From Sipunculus nudus (taxonomy: Eukaryota; Annelida; Sipuncula; Golfingiida; Sipunculidae): 64,000 bases of DNA. Shown one piece after another: positions 1-12,334 of this stretch (within the stretch, counting starts at the first letter, position 1; the number at the start of each line of letters is the position of its first letter). The notes beneath the pieces were generated by a model that worked only from the letters and a program-made list of their open reading frames with translations, searched no databases and was not told the DNA's origin. The stretch is from positions 53,022,917 through 53,086,916 of the forward strand of contig CM049319.1 of assembly GCA_026874595.1 (NCBI GenBank). The letters are read 5' to 3'. Position numbers and translations under genes: made by a program.

Positions 1-2459
1 TCAAGTTCTAAATGCCTATTTCAATAAATATCAAAATTGAAATTAAAGACTAATTATTTTACATGAATTGCAAAAAAGTTTAATAACTAATGTCTAGGAC
101 TCCAAATAGCAAATATAAGGATGTTCAGGAGTTGCTTTAGGTGAAGGAAACTGGAGGACCCAGAGAAAATGGGCTACTAGAACTACTGTCAAGGCCCCTA
201 ACAAAGAATAACTTAAACAGATACACAAGGTAATGTGCTCAAGTTTTAATTTCTTGTCAAAAACATTTGACTTACATGACCTCACATTTGTGGTCTCAGA
301 GGCTCCCTGTATACATAAATAATCATCTCAAAGTAAATGTATCAGCCTCAGGCCAGGTAGGGTAAAGATCACTTAACTTCAGTGATAATGATGGAGCTTC
401 ACCTAACAGTGCTTGTTAGAGAAATTTAAAGGGTTTCACCTTCCAATGCCTGATAGTGGGTAAGCCCTGCAAACTAAGATAACTGGACCATAAATTAGGG
501 TCTGGAGTACGCATACTACACGTTGAATTTGCTAAGCCTATATTACCCAACATGGTAGAAACTGAATGCCCCATTCTAGACAGCTAAACCTTAGAATTTA
601 AAAGCACAAATTTGCTATGTCATCTTGATATTTTAAAATATAATAATATAAATAGACACACCAGAATTATATAAAAATATCAGTACAAAAAACATACATA
701 AATTCAACAATCTAAAAAACCTAACTAAGATATGTGAAACAGAAGGACAAGTTAGAACCAAATTTGAAACCAGATTACACATGAATAGGGAAAGTCAAAT
801 ATTATTTACACAAATTATTATCCAGAAAGCAAAGTGATTTAATATGCTTGATAAACTGATAAAACAAACATCTAAACAGGCAGTGCTAGAGCAATTTCAT
901 TATCTCCCTCATTAGGTATTCAGAACCACAGACTATATTTTTGTATCTATCACCTCATCTACTTTACAAGTTTTGTCCATTATCAAGATACCTTATTAAA
1001 ATGGTTACATTGAAAACAGGTCTGAACTCATTCATTTAAATCTAATATGATTATGTAAATACATGTAGCCTGGCACAGAGTATCATGTAATCTTAAGTTT
1101 AAAAGTATTTTTTACAAGACCAAAATTAAATCATAGTAAATTTTTTTAAACAGACTAAACTGAAATCTTATTCAAATCTACATTATAAAACTAACACTAT
1201 AAATTATGTCAGTGAATCAATCTACTTTTTTTTAACTTAATAACATATTGAAATACTTTATCCTAAAAAAATGAATTATTTACCAGGAAGCATAAACTTA
1301 ATTGATAAGATTATTTAAAAAAAAAAAAATCAAAGATGTGAATTGTATCTTTTTAAATTGCCCATAATACTTGGGTTGTAATGCTGTGAATCACCGTTTT
1401 ACAAGCCAGCACAAGTACCATCGTAAATACGTGGAAGTGCATAAGTAAACAAAATTAACCATAAGTAGGTTTGCCAATGTTTAAGATGTCCACACTGCTC
1501 TTGTATACTTGTGTATATGATATAGTGTTACATTTAACAGATATATCCAACCATTATCTGTAGAGACCATGAAAATATTCTGCCTTCCCAGCTGGCTGGC
1601 TCAAAATAAGGCAATATTGCACCAACTGAAAAAAAATAATATGGGGCAAATATAGGGCTTTTCAGGGTGCAAATGTGGGGCTTTTTGAGGTACAACACTG
1701 TGATTTTGAAGAAAAATAATGCACTTTCCAATGTATTCCTTGACTTTTCTCTGAATACTTTTGTACAACTATAGTTATAATAACTAATACAAGGTACCCT
1801 CCATGGCTCAAATGGCGGTGTTTGGTAACTATGTAGGGAGGGAGGAAGCAAGATGACCTTAAGAAAACCACTGACCTTAAATGACAGGCCATTACACAGT
1901 ACTCTAATAGCTACACTGGGAATAACCCAAATAGTTGTATTTTTTTATATTTGATGATATAAATTTGAAAAAAAAAAATAACAAGATATTATCGTTACCA
2001 CTGAATAGTAAGATTGATGATGTATGTAACATTTTCAAAGGTAATTTCAAAGCAACCAATTGTATATCAAGAGCTGGACTCTAATAATATGTACAGACAC
2101 CATGTGGTACAACTGTATCAGATATGTCTGACCCCTGTGTGCTATATTGGGCAGGAAGTTCAATATTTGACTAGGGGGGTTTATTGATAAGATACAGCCA
2201 TAGCGTGCATCAGAAAATAAATGTAACTGACTCATGACCGTACATGCTCTGGACAGAAAGGTCATGACCTGTTATACAGGAAACAGTTCACAGTGATAAG
2301 CTGCTCTACTGTAGTGAGACAAATGGAAGCATCGAGAAAATGGGTATTAATTGTTTACAAAATCATGTTTGATGAATGGGAGAAATGAAACATCCAAAGA
2401 TTGACTATTAATCAATTACTTTTTATATACAACCTTCTATATAACAGTGAAATTTGCCC
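1..2459. other. AT-rich non-coding sequence
   Basis: No convincing exon, RNA gene or tandem array was seen. Short reading frames on the minus strand are AT-driven and lack domain features. Homopolymer A runs occur near 1320 and 1970. This is probably intergenic or intronic DNA. Confidence 0.6.
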
Positions 2460-2830
2460 TATAGATGTATACCTAAAACGCTGACTGTATAAATTCAGTC
2501 TGAACTTGTATATCATTGTAAAGGATAGGTTGTTGACACTTGTTCTCTTAACAAAGTTAAACTTTATTGCAGTTCTCTACTTTGTATCCTATCTTTCCCA
2601 TATCTCTGACAAGATTAAAATATTTTTCCTTGATAATACTCTATATATGCAAGGCCATGATCCAGATCTTGACTTATCCCCAGTTGGTCAAGACCAAATC
2701 CTAATATGCACATACAAAATTGGTTGTGATCCATTATGCAAAATAGAGTCAATTTAATCGATCATAAAAGAAAACAACCAGTCATCAATATGATCAATTA
2801 ACTGACGCACAAGTAATAAAGATCTATCAT
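2460..2830. repeat. Dispersed repeat C, copy 1 (unexpanded)
   Basis: This stretch matches 45850-46075 plus 47240-47330 along much of its length. Shared landmarks include the 'gactgta.aaattca' start, 'ctgacaa.attagaatatttt', 'gatcgat.ataaaa' and the end 'aatcaattaactg'. It holds only one version of the segment that is tandemly amplified in the second copy. No coding potential was recognised; a short plus-strand reading frame at 2506-2757 appears incidental. Confidence 0.6.
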
Positions 2831-2921
2831 GATAGCTGATCAACAGAACAGGTTTAAGTATCACAACAGTGTTTCCTAAAACGGAAATTTCGCAAATATT
2901 CGTTTAATCAGTAATTTATTC

Positions 2922-3118
2922 TCAAAATGCAGCGGGTAAACTGGTTAATACGATCCAAATGGCCAAAACCACAAGTATAAAGGCATTGCGTCTCGAAACA
3001 CTGTCGTTCACAAGATCCGGTTCGGCTCTCGAATGGTATGGCTTGGTCTCTGCTGCTGGGATCGGTGGAGGGAATGTGGGTTGCATCTGCCTTTGCGGCT
3101 GTGGATGCTGTAGCTTTC
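2922..3118 (-). CDS. Candidate terminal exon: proline-rich segment plus C-terminal membrane helix
   Basis: Read on the minus strand, a possible acceptor (CTTTTTAG) is followed by 64 codons and a TGA, with AATAAA (2915-2920 on the complement) right after the stop. The peptide has a Q/P-rich start containing TFPPPIPAAE, a charged stretch (EPDLVNDSVSRR), then a hydrophobic segment AFILVVLAIWIVLTSLPAAF that would span a membrane. The segment is richer in GC and CpG than its surroundings. Against it: a 91-codon frame on the plus strand (2959-3234) and another minus frame are also open, as GC-rich DNA allows, and the polypyrimidine tract is short. No family was recognised. It could be the last exon of the weak model that starts at 6182. 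Confidence 0.25.
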
Positions 3119-3599
3119 CTAAAAAGTCACCGGCTCGGGATGTACAGTGGTGGCCTCTCGCGGCTCTCTGCTTGCTTGGAGTTGCATCGCACCTGTTGGC
3201 TCAGAGATCATGCTTAAGGAGCGCACAGGGCTGAGTTCTTGACCACAGCAACCTGTGGCTGCTCGACGAGCCTAAACTTATTTTGCTGCTGCAGTGGACA
3301 GATCTGGAGCTATACACAGATAAGTGGAAAGAAGTGAACATGTACTCACAGACTGCTTCACAGGCAAATTATTTTTACTATCAGAAAAAAATATCTGGCA
3401 AGAAAATGTTTCTACTTATGCTGAAAAACTTTCTGATAAAAGGAATTTTTTTCTTCTGATAAAATAATTTTTCTTGCTATCAAAAAACCATATATGATAA
3501 TTTTGTGGGAGAGAACAATGAAAGATTTTTCATGATATCATTGCTATCTTTGACAAAGCTGTATATGATCATAAGTAGAAGAACTGATTAAAAAACAGA

Positions 3600-3975
3600 A
3601 TTCATTACTTTAAGCCAAAGTGATAAGAAGAGATGTACACAAATAAAATTCATTATACCTAGCCAAGTTTAAAGTAGAAATGTACATAAATAAAATTCAT
3701 TATACCTAGCCAAGTTGATAGAAGAAATGTACATAAATAAAATTCATTATACCTAGCCGAGTTGACAGAAGAAATGTACATAAATGTAATTCATTACCTA
3801 GCCAAATTGATTAGAAGAAATGTACACTTATAGAATTCAATACCTAGCCAAACTGATTACAGGAAATATACACAAACAGAATTTCATTACCTAGCCAAAT
3901 TGTTTTGAAGAAATGTACATAAATAGAATTCATTACCTAGCCAAATTGAAAACAAGAAATGTACACAAACCTTGA
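3600..3975. repeat. ~47 bp tandem repeat, about 8 units
   Basis: The unit is built on 'gaaatgtacataaata', then 'aattcatta', then 'cctagccaa'. The GAAATGTACA core recurs near 3677, 3724, 3771, 3817, 3911 and 3956, about 47 bp apart. Units at the left edge are nearly identical and decay to the right. Confidence 0.85.
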
Positions 3976-4887
3976 AAATGTCCAAAGATACAATTTATAA
4001 ACTTGATTGTTCCACAGATATAAAATTATCAGAATAATTTGGAAAATGCATCACCATAATGATGCATAATTTGAGAAAATAAATCAATTTTGATCAAGAT
4101 ATTTGGAGAATAAAAGTAGACAGACTAAAACAACAGCCAGTCTCATTGACAGGTGGAGAAAACTACATACAGCATGTACTAATGAGCTGCAAGTGTTTTA
4201 AATTACATAAAAACATATACTTTAAACTGGCAATTTATGGATGAGTTGAGATAGATAGTGAAGCCTACAAAAGGCACTAAAATATAAAATCCATGGATAA
4301 ACTTATGGTAAGGGTAAAAAAAAAATCACTGTGGCATGAATGAACAAATTATACATCAGACCATAGCAACAAATTGTAAAATCTATTAGCAAGGAATCAC
4401 AGAACCAGAGACTTTTTTGTGATGGAATAAAGATATTTTTCCATAGGGGGTACAGTATTGATTGACAGTGCTGGACCATTTGACAGGTGATCTAAGCTTT
4501 CTCCATGAAGCGTGTAACACCCGGCTCAAAAACTGGAATACAATATTGATAAATACTCAGGACTGTTTGTAAGCCTATACAGATCCGATCACTGTGAAAA
4601 ACACTGGTTGTTAAGATAAAGATATTAAACTGAAATAACAACATTCTGCATCTTTCCAACAATCCTGTTTTCAGCTTAATAATGTCAAGACAGCAGGTTC
4701 ATCCAAGGTCGTGATTCTAGCGCAAAACAAACGTGACCCTTTTTTTCACCACAGTAAGGCTGGCAGATCTGTAAATGCTTTTATGATATACCACACTATA
4801 CATTCCACCAAACGTCAAGTGCTGTTCCCGGGACTTCCGTGGACCAGACAAACTGTGTCTCATGGATCAATACCACTGATTTTACAC

Positions 4888-4957
4888 GGTCCATGGAGCC
4901 ATCAGCAGTTTTCATGCTCCGTGTAGCTGCTGTTCCACCCGTATGGAACTCATAAGT
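4888..4957 (-). CDS. Candidate internal exon of minus-strand gene model
   Basis: On the minus strand a canonical acceptor (AACTTGCAG) opens directly into a phase-0 frame beginning TYEFHTGGTAATRSMK and continuing DGSMD. The frame stays open to a TAG at 4796-4798, so the exon must end earlier. Possible donors are GTGTAA at 4887-4882 (used here, phase 1) and GTATTG at 4873-4868. Base and codon use look more gene-like than the flanks. I do not recognise the protein. A 71-codon frame on the opposite strand is also open, so the call is weak. Confidence 0.25.
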
Positions 4958-5334
4958 CTGCAAGTTAATATTAGGTCACATGACCTCTTGTTTCTATTAT
5001 CAGGTTGGCACTGTTCAATATTTCTTCCAGTCACCTATAACAATATGGTTTGATGGAGTTTAAATTTCCAAATCTGTCTTTCTTTTTTAATACAGATCAA
5101 TGGCTTGTTAAGGCAATGTCTATTTGAAATGGATAAGATTCAATCCATGGAATGAGAATGATATATAGTTAATAATCTTTCTGGATGTGAGGTTTTATAT
5201 AAATTTGGACATGAGTAATCAGTAACATAAAAAAGTTAAGGGTTTATTAGTCTGATATCACCTAACAAGTCAGTCCCATCTAACTTTACACTTTGTGTAA
5301 CCTTATAATCTATAATCATTGCTGAGTCAATTAC

Positions 5335-5422
5335 CAGAGTCCTCCTTTGCTCAGAGGACAGAGTGACATGCTTCCCAGTGCCTGGACAAACAGAGCTTGG
5401 TAAAACTGTAGCAGTGCATAGG
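5335..5422 (-). CDS. Candidate internal exon of minus-strand gene model
   Basis: This lies in an 82-codon minus-strand frame (5236-5484). The segment LCTATVLPSSVCPGTGKHV and then TLSSEQRRTL can be bounded by an AG acceptor and a GTAATT donor. Those phases join the exons proposed at 6133-6182 and 4888-4957 without a frame break. The acceptor is not strong and alternatives exist 8-40 bp further in. Just above it, 5455-5560 resembles 16300-16480, so repeat-derived sequence is near. No function is proposed. Confidence 0.18.
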
Positions 5423-5454
5423 CTTGAATGACTAGGAAGCAAAGAAGTCTGTCC

Positions 5455-5560
5455 AGATGAGACTGACATCTCTGGTAATATCACACGATAAAACCAGGGA
5501 CCTTTAACCTTTTCTCGAGGAAATTAGCGTGACAGCTGTTTTGTATAAATAAGTGCAAGG
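5455..5560. repeat. Short dispersed repeat, partner at 16300-16480
   Basis: 'agatgaga.tgacat', 'gtaatatca.ac.ataaa', 'accttt' and 'attagcgt' appear in the same order here and at about 16317-16470. The two copies are diverged. Confidence 0.45.
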
Positions 5561-6132
5561 TGACCTAATTCTATAACCATTTGCCTGAGGAAAGGAGATC
5601 AAATTTATATGTGTTTAGCATGAAAGACATGGCAAGCCAACAAGTCATGGTCATTATCTGAATTAACTGAGGTGGAGTCACCTATATGTACCCCGTGTTA
5701 ATTGTTATATACAATATATATGAAAAATAAATCAAGGGTGATGGTTTCATATTTGCGTTATTCACAAAAAGGGAAATTATTGCGCAAATGAAACCTTTGT
5801 GAATAGGATGCCTCATCTTCATATATAAACAATTATTTCTTATACAGCCTTATTGGCATTATATGTATGTTATCAACATGACCTGTAGGTTCACAAGTTG
5901 AAAGGCAAAAAACCTAAATAATAACAACATATACTAGTATATTTAACTTATGTTAGCTGTTAATCAAAGATACACATAAATAATATGAGTTCTCTCTTAG
6001 CATCTGCCTATACTAATCGAGGGTCCTCCTTAAGGCTTTAAACTCCAATAACGCCCGCCAGGGCGCGCGGTTTGTCACGGGCCTGGTGTTCAAAAACGCC
6101 CGCCCGGGCGCGCTAAAGCCCATTTTACATAC

Positions 6133-6182
6133 CCGTAATTGGGGCAAGTTTTGGGGGTGAAATGTTTATTGTCATCCATCAT
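6133..6182 (-). CDS. Candidate first coding exon, minus strand
   Basis: On the minus strand, ATGATGGATGAC opens the peptide MMDDNKHFTPKTCPNY, which ends at a GTATGT donor in phase 2. It lies inside the CpG-rich block and faces the opposite-strand start at 6330. In-frame joining to 5422-5335, 4957-4888 and 3118-2922 would give about 134 residues with a C-terminal membrane helix and no recognised domain. The joins were chosen for phase compatibility, so they are not independent evidence. Confidence 0.2.
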
Positions 6183-6329
6183 ATTTGTACTTAAATGAAA
6201 GAGAAAAACGTCAAGTGTTGTTCTAACATGTGACCAAGATCCAAACTGGCGCGAACGCAGACTTGTTGGAAAAAATATAAAAATGATTGACTTTCACTCA
6301 CGTGGCCTTGTTACGTGGGCCCTGGTAAC

Positions 6330-6382
6330 ATGTCGGCTGCGAGAGTAAAATCAGACACCTACGCTAAATTCATCAGAAATCG
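6330..6382 (+). CDS. Probable first coding exon of an unidentified gene
   Basis: ATG at 6330 sits in a good animal start context (A at -3) with an in-frame TGA upstream near 6286. The peptide MSAARVKSDTYAKFIRN runs into a GTAAAT donor (6383-6388), leaving phase 2. The next in-frame codon would be a stop, so the reading frame fits only if the segment is spliced. Codons are GC- and CpG-rich, as expected for an unmethylated first exon, and the CpG block with ACGTGG motifs lies directly upstream. I do not recognise the protein, and no second exon was identified downstream. Confidence 0.4.
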
Positions 6383-6619
6383 GTAAATTACCAAATGTTG
6401 GCAATCAATCCTGGTGACAAAATCAAGTGCAGTGTGTTTACAGATTTAACTTCCGTTAAACATTTCCAAGATCATATATTATCCCCTTTTTTATTGGTTT
6501 AACTTGTGACCAATGATCGCCGTCCGACTGACTGACGCGTCTGACAGACACCACGCACGTGATCTGCGTGACCTCCTTACTGTGTCATGTACTGGCACTT
6601 GAAAACCATTTTTAACCGA

Positions 6620-9280
6620 TATCATATAATAAAATGAGTATTTATTTTAAATATTAACATATTTTCTTAACTAAAAATCGAAGATACTGTCATATATCAT
6701 GTCGTATATATATGTGATGTCTGATTGTTTACTAGTGATCCTTTCTGTGCCAAACATTCTATGTACAATCGTAATCGGGCACAATCGGCCGTGCTTAAGA
6801 ACTGTCAATCATTCTAAGAGGCTTTTTGGATTGAAAATAAAATTAATACCGTCTTAAATTAGAAACAGCCAGATATTATATGGATATAGTTAATTTTCCA
6901 GTGTAAAATATAAAGATAACTTTATACTCCATGAAATATTGAAGTAATTATTTTACGACGTACGTGGATCGAACTGTACGCCTATACATCCAGATCCTTG
7001 AATATGTAAAACAAGACAGTAAGTGACTTATACGCTTGAACAAATATGTATTAATACGGTTTTAACACATACTGAACAGATTTTACAAATTTTTATATGT
7101 GTAGTACTTCCTTTATATGTATAGGCTACATGTGTACGTGCACGTGTGCGCGCTTTTGTGTGTGTGTGTGTGTATATATATAGGCCTATGTGCGTATTAT
7201 AATTTTCATTAGAAAGCACCAGTAGTTGTCACTGCCAGTGAAGCAGATTTTCGGCGGAGCTGCAAAACATCCTTAAATATATATGGCACATAGCAAACTA
7301 AATTTTAAAAATATAACCTATTATATTATGAATTGAAGTAAATAATTTTTTTTTGTAATACGTTTGCCTATAACAGGCTATTCATTGTTGTAAGGAACAG
7401 TTATAAATGTTTGTACCTTTTAAACATAAAATCTGATCACTAATACCAGAACTTATAACTCCTTTTTATATTTCATCCATGAAAGTTTCTCAAATCGGGT
7501 TCATTCGCCGCCTATATTCATAAAAAATACATAACGTATACCGCAGACTGCATATATATCGCATATACCGTGCGTGCACCCGGTATAAACGCCGCTTTAT
7601 ATTGATATCGCTCTCAAAACCCAGTCAACGCTTGCATGCATGGCCCAGGGATTAAATATGGAAAATGTGTCGTGGTCATGATAATCCTTTAAAGTCATAC
7701 GGCGGAGTCAGTCTCAGTCATGATACATGCAAGAAAATGAATAAAATGCATTCGCCAATCTTAAATTAGAAGCTATAGCGTATATATATATAGTGACGGT
7801 GACACAGTGAAAGTAAAATATTAAGACCAAAGATGCGGACTCTCGATATGCATGCGCATGGTGTATTCAAAATGACGATCGAGAAACCATGCAGGTGGAC
7901 AAATTAGACTGAAATCTAATTGTACCTTTCCATTGCTGTAAAATAAGATTTAAAAGACGCAGGTATACAAATATATCTGTATTGCAAAATGTTTGATGGC
8001 TTTGTCTCAAACTTGCCCCTTTCGAAGACCTAAAATACCACAGGGTGTCGGCTTCTATTTTTACCCACCGACCTTGTCATTTTCACGTTTGATTGACAGT
8101 TTTATTAGTACAAGGAAATTTTCCTATCACACAGAAGATTTTAGCGGAAAGACAGCACACAACATGTGGCCAACCAGACGGGGATTCGGAGTGAAAATTA
8201 CTACTTTAAATTGGCATCTATAACATTAATCATCAAAGGATAATGACATCATTTACAATGTTCGGGAACCGAACGACATGTATAATTGCCAGGTGTAGGT
8301 CATGGTCCGCGTCTCTACAGCTGACGGGACTGGTGAATACAAAATAAATAAATAAACAAACACCCAAGAGATCATAACTTATTAGAAGTTTTTGGAACAT
8401 TCCAGGTGCTTCTCAAGAATTATTGAATTGTTGCTGCATATTGTTTTATAATTAACTGGAACTCTGCCTCTCCGTGAAATCACCACCTTGCAGCCTAGGG
8501 AGACCGCATGCTTTCCTGCTGAAGCTGAAGTTTTATCAGCAGTGCATGATTTCTGACTATATGAGGGCTTAAATGTACAAAGTTGCATACGGAGGTTACC
8601 AGATTAGCTAAATGATTTGAAGTTAGGTCTCGTGTATACAGCTAGTTAACCAAGGAATTGCATGTGCACCTCAAAATTATTAAATAAATTTTCTACTTTT
8701 TTCAAGTGAAGTTGAATTGAATAAATGTAATTATATATTATATTTCCATTTTATATTAATTTCATATGACGTAATTATGCTTCATTTAAATGTCACTGAA
8801 ATAAAGTGCAAATTGAAGACCTGGATAAGTAAGTGCATGAAGATATGTAGGCCTACGTGCAATTGTCCTCTAAGATACCAGAATGTACTGCTATGAAATC
8901 ATAGTAACTAGGCATGATTTTAATAAGCATTGTTGGACTTTACGTAGGCCTATATATTTGAATAACATAACCTACATTAAAATGTACTGTGAAAACATGT
9001 TTCTTTGGTGTTACTTCACAGTTTAGTATCGTTTTCCCACGTTTATAAACTTTGGTATTATGTGCATTATCCCCAATAGCACATTTTAAAAACACCTTTC
9101 CAACAATAAAAAATATTGATTTTCCGTTATTTTATATTCTTGTTAATAACGATTTGTTTACATTAATGTGCATAGGCCTATTTATTATATATGTAATAAA
9201 TTATTGTTCCACTAGTACTACCAGTGTTCTCATTGTTTCTGATCCCTGCGGGAAAAAAATCGATTCTAATGCATACATAT
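6620..9280. other. CpG-retaining non-coding region with TAGGCCTA palindromes
   Basis: No sure gene was seen. TAGGCCTA or close variants occur near 7182, 8848, 8944 and 9172. A (GT)n/(TA)n tract lies at about 7157-7182. A 76-codon plus-strand frame (7993-8223) has no recognisable domain. A short frame near 7831 (MRTLDMHAHGVF) ends at a CAGGTGG donor-like site but is too weak to call. CpG stays fairly common to about 10 kb. Confidence 0.5.
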
Positions 9281-9283
9281 TGC

Positions 9284-9362
9284 ATGACGTGAGAGGATGT
9301 TTCCAGGTAACTCTTGCATGACGTGAGAGGATGTTTCCAGGTAACTCCCCCCCCCCCCCCAC
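9284..9362. repeat. 32 bp direct duplication followed by a poly-C tract
   Basis: 'ttgcatgacgtgagaggatg' plus 'tttccaggtaactc' occurs twice back to back with no visible change. The second copy runs into a C tract and then an A tract. Three overlapping minus-strand frames here arise from the G-rich complement and are not genes. Confidence 0.9.
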
Positions 9363-9427
9363 CACCCCCACAAAAAAAAAGAATAATTCGACCGCCAGTC
9401 GGCACAGCATCTCATGACGCTTCTTAT

Positions 9428-9525
9428 AATAAACACGCCAGACTCAGTCACGTGAACCATGTCCATTTAAAAGACTTTACAAAATAAACACGCCAGACCC
9501 AGTCACGTGAACCTTGCCGATGTAA
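9428..9525. repeat. ~53 bp direct duplication
   Basis: 'aataaacacgccagac.cag', then 'tcacgtgaacc.tg', recurs at about 9429 and 9482. Each copy carries a CACGTGA E-box-like motif. Confidence 0.85.
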
Positions 9526-10189
9526 AAGTAGATACGATTGGGTGAGAAAAGTTTACAGCGTCAGTGCGTCACCGCTGGCTGAGGGATGACGCGGTAAAAT
9601 TGGACCGTACAGGAAAAAAAACCCAAACAGACGTGTCGTCTTGCATCTTAATTGTCCAGTAAATGTTTTATTTATTTTTATTTTTCCGTTATTTTGACTA
9701 GATAGGATAATTCTGCGACTAAAGTCTGGAAAACCGCCTCGTTAATGTACCTTGTGTGCTACATATTGCTAAATTCACTCATTATCGCTCAATCACCGTC
9801 AGCCGCGGAGGGGCGGGTACTACAAAAGAAATTGCATGGATACCCTCAATTAAGAAAATAAGAGTTTTCACAAGTGTAAGACATTTTGGTTTTGATTTTC
9901 TATTTCAAATTTTAGTACCATCGCACTGTTTCGAATGGGAAAGATTTGGATATATCAACGTTTATTTAGGCTAATCGTTGATCGAACCAAGTGCACACCT
10001 GTTTACCTGTCGCACCTGGATTTTTACCTGTGCGGATAAACACGACAGACCAACTAAACAGCAATTTTATTATTGCATGAAATGTTAACAAACAGGGTAG
10101 ACACATTTTTCCAGATTTTATTTTAAAATCAGTCGGCGATTTGTTTTTGCCTGCACATGTAAAACTATTTTAATTTGACATAAAAAGGT

Positions 10190-11095
10190 ATATTACAGGT
10201 AACCAGATAATTAGTGCATTTCACACCCATAAATTATATATTTTGCACATTGGAACAAAGTAAATAGTTTTTATTGCAATGTCCCTTATAACAAGTATAT
10301 AATATATAATTTAAATTAAAAAAATGAGAATTTACCTTTATTTACCTGATCTTACCTGTGCAGGTGAGTAAACTTTTACAGGTAGAAATTGGCAAAATTG
10401 AAATCCACAAGTCTCGCGCTGTGCAGTTAATTAAAAGATAGCTTCTGCATATTGTTTTAACTCTTTCAAAATTTTCCTCTCCACTTTTAAAATGAAAAGT
10501 TGTCTTTATATTCTGTACTTACAAAGGTAATTAAATCTGTTTAAGATCAAAGGTATCATTTCAGGTAACCCAATAAATAGTGCAGTTAGTACCTATAATT
10601 CATAAATTTTACACATGGCACTCAAAATTAAGTTGTATGTTTTTTTTTCTCCCTTATTACATGTATAAAATATATACTTCATGAAAAAAATAATTTACCT
10701 GTATTTACCTGAACTCACCTGTACAGGTGAGTATGTTTTTATGTGTAACCGTAACCAAAATTATCAATTTATGTTTTACATGTCTGAAAAATCAAAATAT
10801 AATGGTTTTACACAGTTGACACTTGTTTATCCATATTCTTCTCAGCCACTTTTCAGCATGATTTTGTCACTGCCACAGGTAATTAGATCAGTTGAAGAAC
10901 AAAGGTACTATTCACATAGGTAACTTAATTACTGTATTAAAAGCACCTGTTCTTATATCAAAATGAATTATACAGTCCATAAATAGAGAAGGTATTAATT
11001 TATAGTAACTATATTGATGAACAAGGTGTTTGCTAACATATTCAGAAAAAAAAATAATTTACCTTTACTTACCTGTACAGGTAAACATATGTGTT
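10190..11095. repeat. ~360 bp tandem repeat with palindromic CACCTG/CAGGTG ends
   Basis: Three diverged units begin with 'ggtaacc.a.taattagtgca'-type sequence at about 10198, 10565 and 10918. Each ends in an inverted pair of ACCTG boxes: 10351-10368 (imperfect), 10713-10732 (exact 20 bp palindrome ACTCACCTGTACAGGTGAGT) and 11069-11084 (exact 16 bp palindrome TTACCTGTACAGGTAA). Isolated ACCTG/CAGGT motifs are also frequent to about 11430. The 80-codon frame at 10681-10923 is a by-product. Confidence 0.8.
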
Positions 11096-12334
11096 ATATG
11101 TTAATAATCATAGAATGTGCTCTTTGGGTCAGCAAGCTTTTCAGGTGAAAAATATTTGATTTCCACAGAAAAATCCAATTTTACTTGCACATTCTGGTTC
11201 GTTGGTGGTTCCCTTTCCAGTATTAAACCAAATCATTTACCTTTTTCTTACCTTTAATTAATAATTACCTTAGAGTGAAAAAAAATCCTTAAATTTCCCT
11301 GTTTTTATCAAATGGTTAATGGGTTATCTGAACAGGATGAAAGGGGTCATTTTGGTGATATACCAGTGAGTGGAAATACAGTTAGTACAGATTTACCTGT
11401 TTTTACCTGTATATACCTTAGCTACATACATATCAAACCAGGTATGTAGAAAATAAATAAAATAACATGATGGACATATACCTGACAGTAAAAGCTGAAA
11501 ATTTCACAAAGATACCTTTAACGGTTACTGAGTTAATGTCTCTTATATAGATTCATCTCAAAATGTGGAAAAAATGCAAAATAAATCTGAACAGTAGGAG
11601 TGTGACAATCCACAGGCTAATCTGAACAGTAAAGGGTTAAATTGTAAAGATTTTGAATATTTAATAATCAATGTGATATACCATTGCAGATTTGCTATTT
11701 GTGAAGGTAAATGCATGGTATGATAATGAAAATAGAACCCTTGTGAAATGATGAATGAGTGAAAATTGCATGAAATTAGCCTCCTGAATACAAAGCCAAA
11801 GTATGTAAAAATCAATTACATTATTTTCAATAAATTTGTATTTTTTAGATAATATTTTTCTTTGCACTGCTTTCTTTACCTTCCCTGCAGACGTCTAGTT
11901 CAACAAAAAATGAGATCGGGTTTAAGCATGCTTTACTCCAGCTGATCTGCCCTAGCCAACTATTAGAGTAAAATCAAAAGTCTTTAAATGTCAAAGAAAT
12001 ATTTGAAATGAGTTTAACTGTAGCATTTTAGGGACATGCAAATAGATACAAAATTTTCAAGATGACCAACACTTGTTGGTCAATGGAACATTTTTTTTTT
12101 AATCCCAACTGAGAACTCTGTGGCTCATCATAAAATGGGGAAACGACGACCTTTGGAAAACAAACTACTTTTGGTGATCTTAAAATTATTCCTGTTTATA
12201 TACAAATTTTTACTTTACTTCATCACATTTTTTTTAATGATATTTGAAAAATATATGTTTATGTAAACAAGGTTTAAAATAAGTAAATGATCTTTCAACT
12301 GTAAAAATATTCTTTACATTTTAACACTGCACTC

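Larger units (their letters stand above)
6000..6620. promoter_or_regulatory. CpG-rich block, possible divergent promoter
   Basis: CpG and GC are far denser here than in the surrounding AT-rich DNA. The block holds two GC boxes, 'aacgcccgccNgggcgcgc', at about 6050-6069 and 6096-6114. Two ACGTGG motifs sit just upstream of the plus-strand start at 6330 (CACGTGG near 6300 and TACGTGG near 6313). Candidate start codons face away from each other at 6182 (minus) and 6330 (plus), 147 bp apart. That geometry fits a bidirectional promoter, but no transcription evidence is available. A young unmethylated repeat could also keep its CpGs. Confidence 0.4.
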
